Origin: Linnemannia elongata
Taxonomy: Eukaryota; Mortierellomycota; Mortierellomycetes; Mortierellales; Mortierellaceae
Direction of reading: 5' to 3'
Assembly: GCA_036320915.1 (NCBI GenBank)
Contig: JAXBDG010000001.1
Coordinates: 620,001 to 684,000 of the forward strand
Length of the DNA: 64,000 nt
Of this stretch, positions 1 through 12,031 are shown in pieces (position 1 is the first letter of the stretch; the number at the start of each line of letters is the position of its first letter). Below the pieces are notes generated by a model that saw only the letters and a program-made list of their open reading frames with translations, did no database searches and was not told the origin of the DNA. A program made the translations under genes and the position numbers.

Positions 1-1051
<1,051 letters not shown>

Positions 1052-2495
1052 CTATTTTGCTGGTGCAGACGAAGAGGCTGCTGCTGCTGCTGCTGCCTTG
1101 GTCTCCGTCAAGCTGGGACCCTGGGTGGCAGGTGTGAAAGTCGCAAACATGAGATACGATGTATGACCACGCTGCTCGGCTGGGAGACGGGTGACCACTA
1201 CATTCTTGGGCTCGATTTTCTCTCTTGGCTCAGCTTCAGCAGTAGAGGCTGTTGTCTCTGATCCAATGACGGGTGTTGAAACCGTTGTCGACACGCTATC
1301 CTCCATCTCAGATCCTGTGGTAGAGTTGGGTGTAGCTGCTGCAGATGACTGGTTGCTGTCATCAACTGAAAGTTCCACCTTGGCACTCTTGTTGATATGA
1401 CCACTGCTGCTGCTGCTCTCTCCCTCCTGAGCGTTGTTGTTATCGCCAGGAACCACGCGAGGGGTGGCACGCTTTCTCTTCTTCTCAATCGCCCGCTGCT
1501 TCTCCATTGCCTCATCAATGGTCCACATAGGGATCACACGGATTTCGTTGAAGCGGATCAAGCACTCGTACATCTGAATGTCGACAAATCCGTGCTCGTT
1601 CAATGCTGTTACAGTCCTAGAGATCTGCTCGATACAAGGACTGAAGGTGCAGATCTTGCCGACCTTGTTCTGCTTGAACGCCTTCTTTGCTGACGCCACC
1701 GCTTCCCAAGGTGCAGGCAAATCCAAAAAGACTATTTGCAAGAAAAGCCAACAAACTGCATTAGAAACGCTATCACTCCCAGAACCTTACTGTGGTGATT
1801 CTTGCTATCCGGTCCAATGGGTCAAATGACACTTACTGGCATCGACCTTGTCCTCCAGGTCAAATCCATCCTTGCAGACATCTCTGCAACGCAGGGTAAC
1901 CATATCCGACAATCCATGCTCCTCAAACTCCTTCTTGGCAGCATTGACACGCTCCTGATGGTACTCGAACGTGTACAAATGTCCATGAGGTGCCAACGTC
2001 CTAGCAATCGAGTGCGAGAACGATCCCGATCCGGTTCCAGACTCAATCATCGACATTCCAGGCTTGAGGTTCAAATAGTTCATGACGAACGAGATATCAG
2101 CAATATACAAGATCTGGGTCCGGTGGGGCAAGACTAAAGTCCAAAGTTCCGGGGTAGGGTAGAGTAAATAGAGAAATCCACGGCCGGTATTTGAGCCGAG
2201 CTTTGTGCCATATTCCAGTCCGATCATGTCCGAGTGCTTGTAGCTTCCGAATTTGCAGTTGAAGTATTCTCCATCCTTAACGCGGATAATGCTCATGTTC
2301 TCCTTGCTCTATATGATGGATTGAGTGCAAATAAATATAGTTGGTTAGCAACTTTGGTCAATTGTTGTCGTTCGTTTGTTGTGCTTGTGAGGAGAGATAT
2401 CGTACCAGGTACATGACGACATTGTCGCCTTCCTCGATGGTGTTGTTTTTCTTGTAGGTGGCGAAGCTCTGCTTCTCGACTGCTGTCTCGCTCAT
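1052..2495 (-). CDS. TRM61: tRNA (adenine-58-N1)-methyltransferase catalytic subunit
   Basis: Catalytic half of the Trm6/Trm61 complex that makes m1A58 in tRNAs in the nucleus. Three exons, 2495-2406, 2308-1837 and 1731-1052, give 413 residues, all junctions in frame. Exon 1 ends in the beta-barrel entry segment (EEGDNVVMYL). Exon 2 carries YNCKFGSYKHSDMIG-like barrel sequence and the SAM-binding motif MIESGTGSGSFSHSIAR, followed by HLYTFEYHQERV, the acidic end of strand 2 of the Rossmann fold. Exon 3 opens with IFLDLPAPW, the catalytic DxPxPW motif, and MYECLIRFNEIR. The last ~130 residues hold a Ser/Thr/Asn-rich insertion before the conserved terminal HTSYLMFATFTP. The gene is divergent from the RNase P subunit gene, 255 bases away. 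The start is set by the first in-frame ATG of the family-like N-terminus. Confidence 0.95.
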
Positions 2496-2750
2496 GATGG
2501 ATGCTGGAGGGGGATGTGGATGGGTTCAGGTGTGATGGTGCAACGACAGGGACAGCCAGGCAAGGGATCGCCTTTGTCTCAAGAAAAAAGAAAAAGAAAA
2601 CGAGGCAGTCACATCATACTATTTTGTATTTGTGTGGCTGAAATCCGCCTTCAAACTGCAGCTCAACATTCTGCTTTCGCCTCAACACCAACCTCAACCA
2701 AGGACAAAGAACACCACCAACATCCCCTAACAACAACAGTAACTACAACC
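2496..2750. promoter_or_regulatory. Shared divergent promoter of TRM61 and the Rpr2-like gene
   Basis: 255 bases lie between the two divergent start codons, so both core promoters must sit here unless the leaders overlap. The half nearest the Rpr2-like gene is A/C-rich with CAACA runs, typical of a fungal 5' leader. No TATA box or factor site is called. Confidence 0.45.
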
Positions 2751-4058
2751 ATGAGCGACGCGAATAGCAAAGTCGCACGGCTGCAATTCCTCTGGAAGGC
2801 ATCCCACCTCCTCCTCACCCAATGTCCCGGCGCTTCATCCCACTACATGTCCCAGTTCCTCTCCCTCGCCAACGACCACGACCTCCGCCTTCACGAGGAT
2901 ATCCAGACAAGATCCTGTGCTGCCTGTGGGACTATCTTTATCCCTGGAGTCAACTCTAAAGTCAGAGTCGTCCCTGTAGCCGAGACGCGTGCTGAGCGAG
3001 AGAAACGGAAACGAGTCGAGCGCAAGAAGGCTAAACAGGACAAGAAGCAGCAGCAGAAGGCGCAGGAAGCAGGGGAAGGATTTGGTCAGCCAACGCTTTC
3101 TTCAGAGGGCAACTCTACGACAACAACATCAACATCAATAATAACAACGAGTCAGCCAGAAGGATCGGAACTAAACACTGCCAAAATTACAACAACAACA
3201 ACTAAATCACCACAACAGGCACCACCACGTCCCAAGAAAATCATCCGCATCACACCCCACACAGAACTTGCTCAACAGCAGCAGCAACAACAAACCCAGC
3301 AACGCATCAACATCCGCAACGGCTCCGTTGCTACCGCCAACACCTCAAAATCCGATAAACACACCAACCAGATCCTGAACCACATCATCTACTCCTGTCA
3401 ACGTTGCGATCGCATCACAGAACTGCCTGGAACCAAGGAAGGCTTTCTCAATACCCGTGTCAAGGTCACTAAACCAGTCTCGCAACGACGGAAACTCAAG
3501 GCACTCCAGAAGCAACAACAACAGAAACTCGAGGAACCTGTCGCCGTTGGAGTCACTTCTACTTCAGCAGCAAGTACGAACTCTTCAACACCAACGGCAA
3601 CGACATCAGGACTTCAGCCACTTAATACAATCACATCCGCAAGATCTTCGCCCAAACTACCAAGTACGCCGAACAACAACCACAACAACACAAACGCAAA
3701 ACGACCAGCTCCCTCTCATTCTTCACCATCTCCAGCTGCAGCAGGACACCAGGACCTAAAACGGACAAAGTACTCTGTCTCCTTACCGGCTTCGCCCACC
3801 ACAGGACTCTCAAGAGCAACATCTGCAGCACCCTCTGCGGCAACATCTCCAGCAGCCTCACCTCGCCCCTTTGGATCAGACGACAAGAAACTTGTTCTCG
3901 GTGGCGGTGGTGGCAATAACAGGAAGAAAAAGAAGGGTGGTCTTATCAACATGCTCGCCAACCAAAAACCCAAGGACTCTGATGCAGGTGCTGGCGGATC
4001 TGCCGGTGACAGTGGTGGTGGCGACAGTGTCCTCGCCAACTTTTTGATGGGTCTCTAA
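2751..4058 (+). CDS. Ribonuclease P/MRP protein subunit, Rpr2/Rpp21/Snm1 family
   Basis: Intronless, 435 residues. Family members bind the RNase P or MRP RNA and help process tRNA 5' ends or pre-rRNA in the nucleus. The N-terminus has the family's helical entry (KVARLQFLWKASHLLL) followed by the zinc ribbon halves CAAC at residues 56-59 and CQRC at 216-219, with YSCQRCDRI and NTRVKVTKP following. Known family members are about 120-200 residues, so this one is long. Roughly 155 residues of Lys-, Gln- and Thr-rich low complexity separate the two cysteine pairs, and a Ser/Pro/Gly-rich tail of about 190 residues ends in DSVLANFLMGL. The start at 2751 is chosen because the upstream in-frame extension is leader-like. 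Which of Rpr2 and Snm1 it corresponds to cannot be decided here. Confidence 0.82.
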   Translation: MSDANSKVARLQFLWKASHLLLTQCPGASSHYMSQFLSLANDHDLRLHEDIQTRSCAACGTIFIPGVNSKVRVVPVAETRAEREKRKRVERKKAKQDKKQQQKAQEAGEGFGQPTLSSEGNSTTTTSTSIITTSQPEGSELNTAKITTTTTKSPQQAPPRPKKIIRITPHTELAQQQQQQQTQQRINIRNGSVATANTSKSDKHTNQILNHIIYSCQRCDRITELPGTKEGFLNTRVKVTKPVSQRRKLKALQKQQQQKLEEPVAVGVTSTSAASTNSSTPTATTSGLQPLNTITSARSSPKLPSTPNNNHNNTNAKRPAPSHSSPSPAAAGHQDLKRTKYSVSLPASPTTGLSRATSAAPSAATSPAASPRPFGSDDKKLVLGGGGGNNRKKKKGGLINMLANQKPKDSDAGAGGSAGDSGGGDSVLANFLMGL

Positions 4059-4203
4059 GCCCTCTTTCACTCTTTGTCTCAACAACAATAAAAGAACAGA
4101 AAAACAACAGTAACTGTACCATCGTTTGTAAAAAAAAGGGACATTTATTATTTGGAAGGAAGACACACTCCAAAAGAAAAGGATCGGCAGGGCTGTGCGA
4201 TAT

Positions 4204-6607
4204 TTAAGGGAAAGCACGGCCAGTGAATCTAGGGTACAAGCAAGCATCACGGACGGTGTGGAGGTTCAACAACCAGGCAATGTAACGCTCAACACCAAGA
4301 CCGAATCCTCCGTGCTCCGAGGTTCCGTACTTGCGCTGTTCGGTGAACCAGTAGTAAGGGTTGGGGTCAAGACCCTCGCGAGTGTATGCGGCCATCAACT
4401 CCTCCAAGTCAGAGATACGCATCGATCCTCCGACAATCTCTCCGACACCGGGCATCAACACATCGACCGACTCGGTCAAGGCGTTGTTCTCGGGGCAGCG
4501 CTTCATGTAGAACGACTTGATCTCGGCAGGGAAACGGCACAAGAAGATGGGGCGGTTGATCTTGTCGGTCATGGCACGCTCGGGAGCCTCGGGGATATCC
4601 TCACCGACCTCGTAGAAGGTACCGTCCTCCTTCTTGATGTTGTTGTCCTTCAAGTACTGGATGGCCTCAGTGTAATCCATGCGCAAGAAGGGGCGCTCGG
4701 GCTTCTTGAAGCCGGGGTTGAGCTTGTAAATAATATCGGCAGAGGGCTTGTGGGCCAAGGTGCGGTCAATGACATCGCAGACCATCTCCTCCAACTGCTC
4801 GAGCAAATCGTTAAAGGAAATGAAAGCCATCTCAGCCTCGCAGTGGGTGTACTCGGACAAGTGGCGACGGGTGTGGGACTTCTCGGCACGGAAGGACTCG
4901 GCCAAGCAGTAGACATCTCCCAAGGAGGGAAGGCAAGTCTCCAAGTACAACTGGGAGGACTGGGTCAAGTAAGCCTTCTCGTTATAGTAGTTGAGCTCGA
5001 ACAAGGTCGAACCTCCCTCGACCGAGGTCTGGACCATGGCGGGGGGAGTGACCTCAGTGAAGCCGCGGTTGTCAAAGTGATCGCGGAAGGCCTTCATGAC
5101 CTGGGAGCGGACCTTCAAGATGCCAGAAGCCTTCTCCTCGCGCAAGACCAAGTGACGGAGATCGTACTTGACGGAGGGGTCAGAGTTCTCGTTAACCTTG
5201 TTGGACATGGCCTCCTCACCACCGGGGGCCTTTCCAATGCACTCCCAGTAGTCAACAGTCAACTCGTGGTTATCAGGGGCCTATTTGTTTTAATAATACA
5301 AATTGAGGGTTGTTAGTTACATGGCAATTGCAAACCAGAATTTCAGACCCATAGCATGTCTCGTCATCAGGAAAGAACCATGGTCGTATTGTTGAATATC
5401 CACATACAGTCTTGCCCTCGGGGAGCTCGTTAATGACACCATAAACGGTGACGGTCGACTCGAGAGTGAGGGTAAGAGCATCGAAGGTTTGGCACTATTT
5501 TCCGATTCGTTCAAAAAAAAACAATGCAAACGTGTTAGCAATGAATTTCATGGATGTTACAATTCATCGAGATAACAATTATCCTGAAAGGCCATACAAT
5601 CCCTCGGAAATACAACTTACAAGGGTGTCGGTGAGGACGCACTGAAGGTATCCGGTACCGTCTCTGAGAATGATGAAGGTCATGTTCTTTCCCTGGACAC
5701 GGAGACGGTGAACCCATCCCGAGACCTTGACGCGCTTGCCTCTGTTCTCAACGCCGTTTCTGATCTTGATCTTCTGGGCAGCGGGCAAGGCAGGGTCCTC
5801 AGTCAAGACGATGGCCTTGGCAGCCTCCAAGACGCGCTCACGCTCCTCGGCAGCAGCCTTATCCTTAGCAGCCTGCTCAGAGGCCTGCTCGGCCTGCTTC
5901 TTGGCCTTCTTCTCGAGCTCAGCGACCTTCTTGACGGCCTTCTTCAAGGCAGCTCCGGAGATGGGGACGTAGGCAGAGACCTCGTCAGTGCCGGCAGCAG
6001 CGGCCTTCCAGACCAAGATCTTGGCGCCATCACCGTGAACCTGAAGGGCTCTGGCAGCAGTCTGGTAGGGGAGCTCGGCGGAACCGTTGCCGGTCTCGTC
6101 ATGGCCCTTCGTCTCGTCGACGTGAGCGACTATTTGAGAATAGTTATAAAGAGGATGTTTGAGAGGTGTGATTTTTTTTCTTGTGTTGTTGTTGGGTATC
6201 GCCAGCACGGCACAGCCTCTCAACTGAAGAAACAACGCATATTCGCTCTAAAGGGGAATAAGGTCGTTCTCTCCCCGTCGGGGTGTTCTTTTTTGTTGCC
6301 GTTGTCGGGCTCTTTTGTAGCTCTTGCTAACCCATCAATCAGACGACTTTTTCTTCCAAGAGCTTATGAGTCTCTCCACATTAAGTACGATGTCAGCGTG
6401 CTGATGTTGTTGTTGTTGGGTCCTGAAAGTTGCCCGCGCCTCGACCTGCTTTCGTCCATTGCTGACCAGTGAGTGCTCGAAGGGGGGAACGAGTGGGTGC
6501 CATGCCCATTTTTCGATGCCCGAAGGAGAAAGAGCGAGAAAGTGGTTCCTGCCATGATCATTACCAGCGTTGAGGGAGAGGGAATCGACGGCGATAGTGT
6601 CGGCCAT
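4204..6607 (-). CDS. Cytosolic asparaginyl-tRNA synthetase
   Basis: Class IIb aminoacyl-tRNA synthetase that charges tRNA-Asn. Exons 6607-6565, 6129-5621, 5494-5408 and 5280-4204 join in frame to 571 residues, the normal eukaryotic cytosolic length. An N-terminal Lys/Ala/Glu-rich extension (about residues 60-130) precedes the OB-fold anticodon-binding domain ([27 protein letters not shown]). The catalytic domain shows motif 1 ([10 protein letters not shown]), motif 2 ([21 protein letters not shown]) split over two strands, and motif 3 ([14 protein letters not shown]), ending in [11 protein letters not shown]. The first intron is about 435 bases, long for this window. The gene is convergent with the Rpr2-like gene (145 bases between stops) and divergent from the acidic orphan. 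The cytosolic assignment rests on the absence of a targeting sequence. Confidence 0.95.
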
Positions 6608-6820
6608 GGTTGTGGTATACGAAAAAGAAAGAGGATGAGAGATTGATAAAGGGAAAAAAAAGCGAAAACGAGTTTTTGAAACAGCTGCTTTTATGGTTGT
6701 TTATCGGCATTTTGATCAGGTCACGTGAGTGTTGACTCACGACGTTCTTTTTTGGCGTGGCGAGTTGATTCGACGAGGAATCTCATCTCGAAACCAAACA
6801 ACCCACACAGGCGAACAACC
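6608..6820. promoter_or_regulatory. Divergent promoter with E-box between AsnRS and the acidic orphan
   Basis: 213 bases separate the two start codons. A CACGTG palindrome at 6722-6727, in the context GTCACGTG, sits almost at the middle. This is the form preferred by Cbf1-like bHLH factors. Function is inferred only from sequence and position. Confidence 0.4.
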
Positions 6821-8780
6821 ATGGAAGAACAACACTTTAGCAACAGCCAGTTGGCGACACCTCCGGCATCACCACTGCCAGAAGGAGTGGAGGAAGTGTT
6901 CGACTCAGAACAAGAAGAGCTCGAACAAGAGGGGGTGGAATACGAGCAAGAGGAATACGAGGAGAAGGGATACGAGGGAGAGGGGGAGGACGACGAAGAG
7001 ACAGCCTATGAGGAGGAATACGAAGAAGAAGAAGAGGATCTATACAATTGGAGGGATAATTTGGAATCGATTCTGCCTGGCGAGTACTATTCAGAATATC
7101 GCAGGATGCTCTCCCATATACTGCGCCTAGGGTGCACCATCCGTGTCAAATATGGACGCGACGGGAGAACGCTAGGACACCAAGTATACAGCGACGATTA
7201 CCCTAAACAAGTACGACAAAAGCTACGAGAAGAAAAGAAATTCGCACGACAAAGCCGACGGCAAGAACGGGAATTCGAACGACTACCACAACCGCCGCGA
7301 TCACAGCCACCACCATCTTTTGTACAGGAATATCAGCCAGCACTCTACTACTACAATCATGCTCCGTACTGTTACTTCCCTGACGAGCCTATTTGGAACG
7401 AGACAGAACCCATCCCCATGTCTGTCAAAGAGCAGGAGGAGGACTGGAAGAGGATGGAGTACCACCAAGAGACCCTGCAGGACATGGACCAGAAAATGGA
7501 GGACGAGCTCATGCACTATGTCGCTCTGGCAGATAAACAGCCACAATATTATCAAGAACCAATACGAGTGTCGATGGTCCACATCGATTCAGGACACCCC
7601 AACGCGAGTCAGCTAGGAGGGCATGGCGAGGCTAGTGGCAGTAGCAGCTCTCAGAACCTTCCTCCGGCGGCGTATACCAGCGACTCCGAGAAACCATTTC
7701 CGTGGTCCGAGGATGAGGAGGAAGAGCCAGAAGAGTCTGCAAGGGAGCAAGGCAGGGAGATGTCCAGTATCGAGCGATCTCTCAGGGCGCAGGCTGTTGC
7801 GGCCCTCTATAACCCATCCGCTATGCTACTGCATTCAGTCTCCATGAACGAGGTATGGTTTTTTTTGTTCATATGCTGGCTTCGGTCCGTGGCTCTCTCT
7901 CTTTTTTTTTTTTGGTGAATCATGGACTTTTTGAAACCTTGGAACTCTGCCATGCATGATTCGTATTTTATTTTTCCTTGACTCATGACATTTTTGTTTG
8001 CCTTGTTTTTACCACTTTTGCAACCATTCTTCAACGACGTAGACTCCAACTAGAACTCGACTGCGGATGTATCGGTAAGGAAAAGGACCTCTATTCTCCC
8101 CCCTTTTTCGACCCACTTCGTCATTTCTTTTTCCTTTCTCTTCGACCCACCTCGCTTTCTTAAGTTCTCAAGCAATACCAACTCTAATGTTCCTATGACT
8201 CCATGCATTACTTACCACCGCTATATTTTTCTCATCAAACTCCCACAATCTTTCCCATGAACACCCTTTTTTTTTTTTCTATGACTCCGCGCAAATAATT
8301 TCCATTCCCTATATCGTCACCAAAAATCACTTCGCCCATTATGTTTTTGCCTATTGTCACCTTTTTATATTGTTCATAACTCCCGCACAAAAATCATATT
8401 TCGCCTTGGTACTTTCCCATGAAACTTATTTTCCCTCGATGACTCCTAGACATTTGACAGGACAGCCGCAGCCGCCCCACGAGTATGCACCGGAATCCGT
8501 TAAGCAGGCCTATAGGGAATCAGGAGGAAGACCCATGGATGACCACAGTCACCACCCACACCACCACCTTGCCGATACTCACGCCTCCTCCTCCTCGTCT
8601 TCCTCGTCTCACACTGCGGCAGCATCGGAGCACTATCCACTCCACAACCACCACAACCACGGCCACGGCCATCATCATCACCACCACCACATGGACTCGT
8701 CGTTGAGTCACGTCGATGACGATGTCCCCTTGGATGACGAGTTTGGTCCGACCTACTTTCAAGGAGCCCTCAATGATTGA
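6821..8780 (+). CDS. Acidic, His-rich-tailed protein of unknown function
   Basis: Not recognised. The best model has exon 1 at 6821-7852, a 32-base exon at 8043-8074 and exon 3 at 8450-8780, giving 464 residues. Exon 1 encodes a Glu/Tyr-rich acidic block (about residues 20-70), then a more ordered-looking stretch (YNWRDNLESILPGEYYSEYR, then GCTIRVKYGRDGRTLG), a basic helix rich in Arg/Lys/Glu and a second acidic block. Exon 3 starts GQPQPPHEYAPESVKQAYRE and has a His-rich run near its end. The micro-exon is needed because exon 1 joined directly to exon 3 is out of frame; its acceptor has a good pyrimidine tract. The gene is convergent with the next one, 161 bases apart. Exon 1 is well supported; the splicing of the 3' part is less certain. 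Confidence 0.6.
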
Positions 8781-8941
8781 GTCATAAAAAACCCCTTGAC
8801 TTCAATAACATCTTTCTCATTCTTAGTTCAGTCTGTAACAACAGCCTTTCAGTAAAATCAACCCCTCATGAAGAAAAAAAAGCGCATAGTTGTTGTTCAT
8901 TTTTATTTGCAAAAAAGCAATTTCAGCGAGAAAAAGAAGGT

Positions 8942-11900
8942 TCAAAGGTTGAAGGTTCGCTGACACCGCTTGCGGAGCCACCCCCCATGCCGCTTAGCCT
9001 CCTCATCCTTCCGTTGCCGATGATAAGCCTCCATCCGATGAATCCACTTTTTGCCCGCAGGTGTAGCCGCCAGCTTATCAACCTTTCGCTGGACCCTCTC
9101 ACTCGCATCCTGGACGACCTTCGACTTGATCATGCCCGCCATCCTTTTGTTGACATCCTGCGCAAACTGTGTCTGGAGTACTTCCTCGACCTTCTTGACC
9201 ACCTTTGAGTGTACATCTTGGACCTTCTCCGTCTTCCACACCTTCTCCATTCGGTCCTCGGCATCCGCCAGGACCTTATCGGCTCGTTTCAGAAACTTTT
9301 CGGCGCTCATGCGTCCTGCCATGTCTTGGACTCGCTTGGACTTGAGGAGCTTCTCGACTTGGTCCTCGACTTCGACCATGAGGTTGTCCATCTTTTGGAG
9401 GACTGTCTCGGCTGTTGGGAGCTTGGCTGACTCAGCGGCCGCTTTGCCAGATCGCTTGAGGGACTTGAATTGTTCATCCAAGAGGACGATTAGTTCCTTC
9501 TGTTCCTTGCGCCCCTTGCCGTGTCGCTGCTTGCCCTTGGAGGAACACCGCTCAAAGAACCGATCTTTTAACTGATGTGCGCCCTGGTGTGCTCGCGTCA
9601 AGACGTCCCAACTGCGTGCCATCAAATAGTCCTGCCTGCCGAAAAGTTGATCCGCCCACGACGAGAATAGGACGAAAAGTCGCTTGGCCGAATGGAAGGC
9701 GTAGGAGAGGGCGTTGTTGGTCATATCGTGAACGTCGCAGAGGACTGGTTGAAGTAGCCCCCACTGCTGGTTCATCCACTTGACCGTGTCGTTCGAGAGA
9801 TGCTTGACCATGGGAGACGAAAGTCGCTGGAGTTGATCCCTCCACGTCTGGTTTGCATCCTCATCCTCGTCGTCTTCAAAGTCGTCGAGGTGGTCGGGAG
9901 GAGTATGTCTCGGGCTCGATGTTTTCTTTGCGTTCATCGCGCCGCCGCGGCGGGTTGAAGGCTTGATGTCACCGCCAGAGCCCTCCTTAAACTTGACACG
10001 ATCGGCGGGTGGGACGATGACTCGCTTAGGCCAGACAAGCTCTCGGGGCGTCAGAGGCACGCGCGTGCCGTTTGCGAACCAGATATGCATAAAGTGCTGC
10101 GTCTTGGTAGTGCAAAGCCAAGACGACAAGGGAACATTCGCAGGGGCGGTACCTTGAGGATGGCGTTTTCGAAGAAGAGCGACATAGATCTTGAAGGTTC
10201 CGTTGCCGAGATCTTGAACAATCGGGTCTCCGACACCAGATGTGCTCTCGGTAGGGGCTCCTCGCACCGACCACGCCTTGTCGTCGCCAAGGATTCGGAC
10301 ATGGAAAGGATGTTGATGCTTGCCCTTGTATGGAGTCCCCTTGGCTGTCAAAAAGTCGATATGGGCGACTCCCATGCGACCGTTCTGGACATAGTCAATC
10401 TGTCGGATAATGGCGTGCGATGGTTGCGAGAAGGTGCCAGAACCCATGTTGATGCCCACCACAACCGCCAACACGGCTGTCAACGCCACAAAGAACACGC
10501 CCACACCTGTTGTAAGGTGGTCCTGCAGCTTTGTCCCACAGACCAGTCCCACATATAGTCCTTGGCTCATGAACTCCTTGACAATACGCCACTTTTCGCA
10601 GACAAGATCAAACATCGATGCTTGAACAGGAGTACCTCCGTCGACGAGGCGCTGAATATGAATGCTGAGGAGGTCCTGCATAGTAAAGCAAGATTGTAAG
10701 ATGACGCAGGCCTGCTGGTCTAATGTAGAGGCACTTCGTCGTGATGTGGGTTGACGAAGGTGGGCAGCGAGTTGTTGACGGAGATCGATCGCGGTGAATG
10801 GGTCGAGGTAATCCTCTGACGATACGAGGATAAGGAGAGGGATGAGGGCTTGAGCAAACTGGAGTAGGTTCTGAGCGTCATGTCGAGTTGGTCCAGAGGC
10901 AGGCAGAACATAGACACACAGATCGGTGCTCTCATTTTGAGCAACCTCTGCGTCAGCAGATTCCGCCGACTCGGTCTCAAAGCATGGCCTGGGAATACCG
11001 GACGTATGCTGGTGTTTGTGCTGCAAAATAAAGTTGGTGGTGATCTTTTCTTGGATCCGGGTTGAAGCGGCGTCAGTCAGGTCTCGTCCGGTGATCTTGA
11101 TCCGAAGGATGCGATGACCTCCAGTGGACATGAAGGACTCGAGGGTTGCAAGGTGAGGGGTCACTGCTTCTGTGTGAGGCTGGTGAATACGAGTGGTTGC
11201 AATGACGGGCTGGGAGACGAGAGCAGAAATAGAGGTAGATGCAGAGGGCGGTGTTAACAAAGACATAACCTCCTCACTTGAAGGTACATCAGCATGGAGC
11301 TGGACAGTTCTTGTGGTCGACTGTTGTCCCGCTGGTAGGTCCGTGCTGTGAGACTCTTGGCATGGTGCAACATCGGGTGCAGTGTCAGGAAAAGCCGCGT
11401 TTTCGTTCAAATTCTGTGAGATTGACTCTGGTCCACGCTGGTCCAGGTGTTGTTGCTGAGGATTGGTCGAGTCTGACGGAGGGGCGACAACTGACACGTC
11501 AGCGTCAGAGTCTCTTTCGTCGACAAGCAAGAAATCATGTTCGCCTCCATCGCTCCTGTCATTCTTGCCCTCCTTTGCTTGCCGGTTGTTGTTATTGCTG
11601 TTTCCATTGACATTGGATGCGCTCTGGGCGCTTTGGACCAGTTGCTGCTGCGTCAAATCAGAATCAGGGGTCTTCAAATCCTCTGCCAAGGCAGGTGGGC
11701 GCGATTGGTCGGGAAGAACAAGGAGAGGACCTCGTTCGAGCTGGAGAGAAGCGTGGGCAAGAGGAGCGGAATCTTCAGCTGCGACTGGGACCGTGCTTGT
11801 TGTTGCTGTTGCTGTGGTTGACTCATTGTCGTCGTGTCTTGGCGAGAAGGAGAAGGCAAGGTCAGAGTCGTAGTCATCGTCGTCAGGGTGATGATCGATA

Positions 11901-12031
11901 TCTGTTGTGTAGGAGGGCAGGTCAGAGTCGAAGGGGTAGTCTTGGAGGTCCTCGGACTCGTAGCTGACGAGGTCGTCGAGATCGGATTCGTCGTTGAATG
12001 GCGAGTTGGGGTCTGGCAACTCTTGGCGCAT
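8942..12031 (-). CDS. Large single-pass membrane protein of unknown function
   Basis: A single open frame of 1029 residues from MRQELPDPNSPF. An in-frame extension to 12283 exists but is Ser/Phe/Pro-rich, lies over a GAAA microsatellite and looks like leader. The first ~300 residues are acidic and Ser/Gln-rich. Residues about 390-500 look globular (HRILRIKITGRDLTDAAS). One strong transmembrane segment (FFVALTAVLAVVVGINMG) sits near residues 510-530. It is followed by a beta-rich region with ILGDDKAWSVRG, NGTFKIYVALLR and HIWFANGTRVPL that resembles a lumenal or extracellular Ig-like/filamin-like fold. The C-terminal ~200 residues are charged helices with four VQD/AQD repeats (KRVQDMAGRM, EKVQDVHSKV, QFAQDVNKRM, KVVQDASERV), probably amphipathic or coiled coil. 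No signal peptide is evident. Family unknown; the gene itself is secure. Confidence 0.8.
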   Translation of the reverse strand: MRQELPDPNSPFNDESDLDDLVSYESEDLQDYPFDSDLPSYTTDIDHHPDDDDYDSDLAFSFSPRHDDNESTTATATTSTVPVAAEDSAPLAHASLQLERGPLLVLPDQSRPPALAEDLKTPDSDLTQQQLVQSAQSASNVNGNSNNNNRQAKEGKNDRSDGGEHDFLLVDERDSDADVSVVAPPSDSTNPQQQHLDQRGPESISQNLNENAAFPDTAPDVAPCQESHSTDLPAGQQSTTRTVQLHADVPSSEEVMSLLTPPSASTSISALVSQPVIATTRIHQPHTEAVTPHLATLESFMSTGGHRILRIKITGRDLTDAASTRIQEKITTNFILQHKHQHTSGIPRPCFETESAESADAEVAQNESTDLCVYVLPASGPTRHDAQNLLQFAQALIPLLILVSSEDYLDPFTAIDLRQQLAAHLRQPTSRRSASTLDQQACVILQSCFTMQDLLSIHIQRLVDGGTPVQASMFDLVCEKWRIVKEFMSQGLYVGLVCGTKLQDHLTTGVGVFFVALTAVLAVVVGINMGSGTFSQPSHAIIRQIDYVQNGRMGVAHIDFLTAKGTPYKGKHQHPFHVRILGDDKAWSVRGAPTESTSGVGDPIVQDLGNGTFKIYVALLRKRHPQGTAPANVPLSSWLCTTKTQHFMHIWFANGTRVPLTPRELVWPKRVIVPPADRVKFKEGSGGDIKPSTRRGGAMNAKKTSSPRHTPPDHLDDFEDDEDEDANQTWRDQLQRLSSPMVKHLSNDTVKWMNQQWGLLQPVLCDVHDMTNNALSYAFHSAKRLFVLFSSWADQLFGRQDYLMARSWDVLTRAHQGAHQLKDRFFERCSSKGKQRHGKGRKEQKELIVLLDEQFKSLKRSGKAAAESAKLPTAETVLQKMDNLMVEVEDQVEKLLKSKRVQDMAGRMSAEKFLKRADKVLADAEDRMEKVWKTEKVQDVHSKVVKKVEEVLQTQFAQDVNKRMAGMIKSKVVQDASERVQRKVDKLAATPAGKKWIHRMEAYHRQRKDEEAKRHGGWLRKRCQRTFNL

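Noticed and set aside
4195..5316. 373-codon open frame on the plus strand
   Set aside because: Exact antisense shadow of the asparaginyl-tRNA synthetase last exon, whose own frame has all class II motifs.
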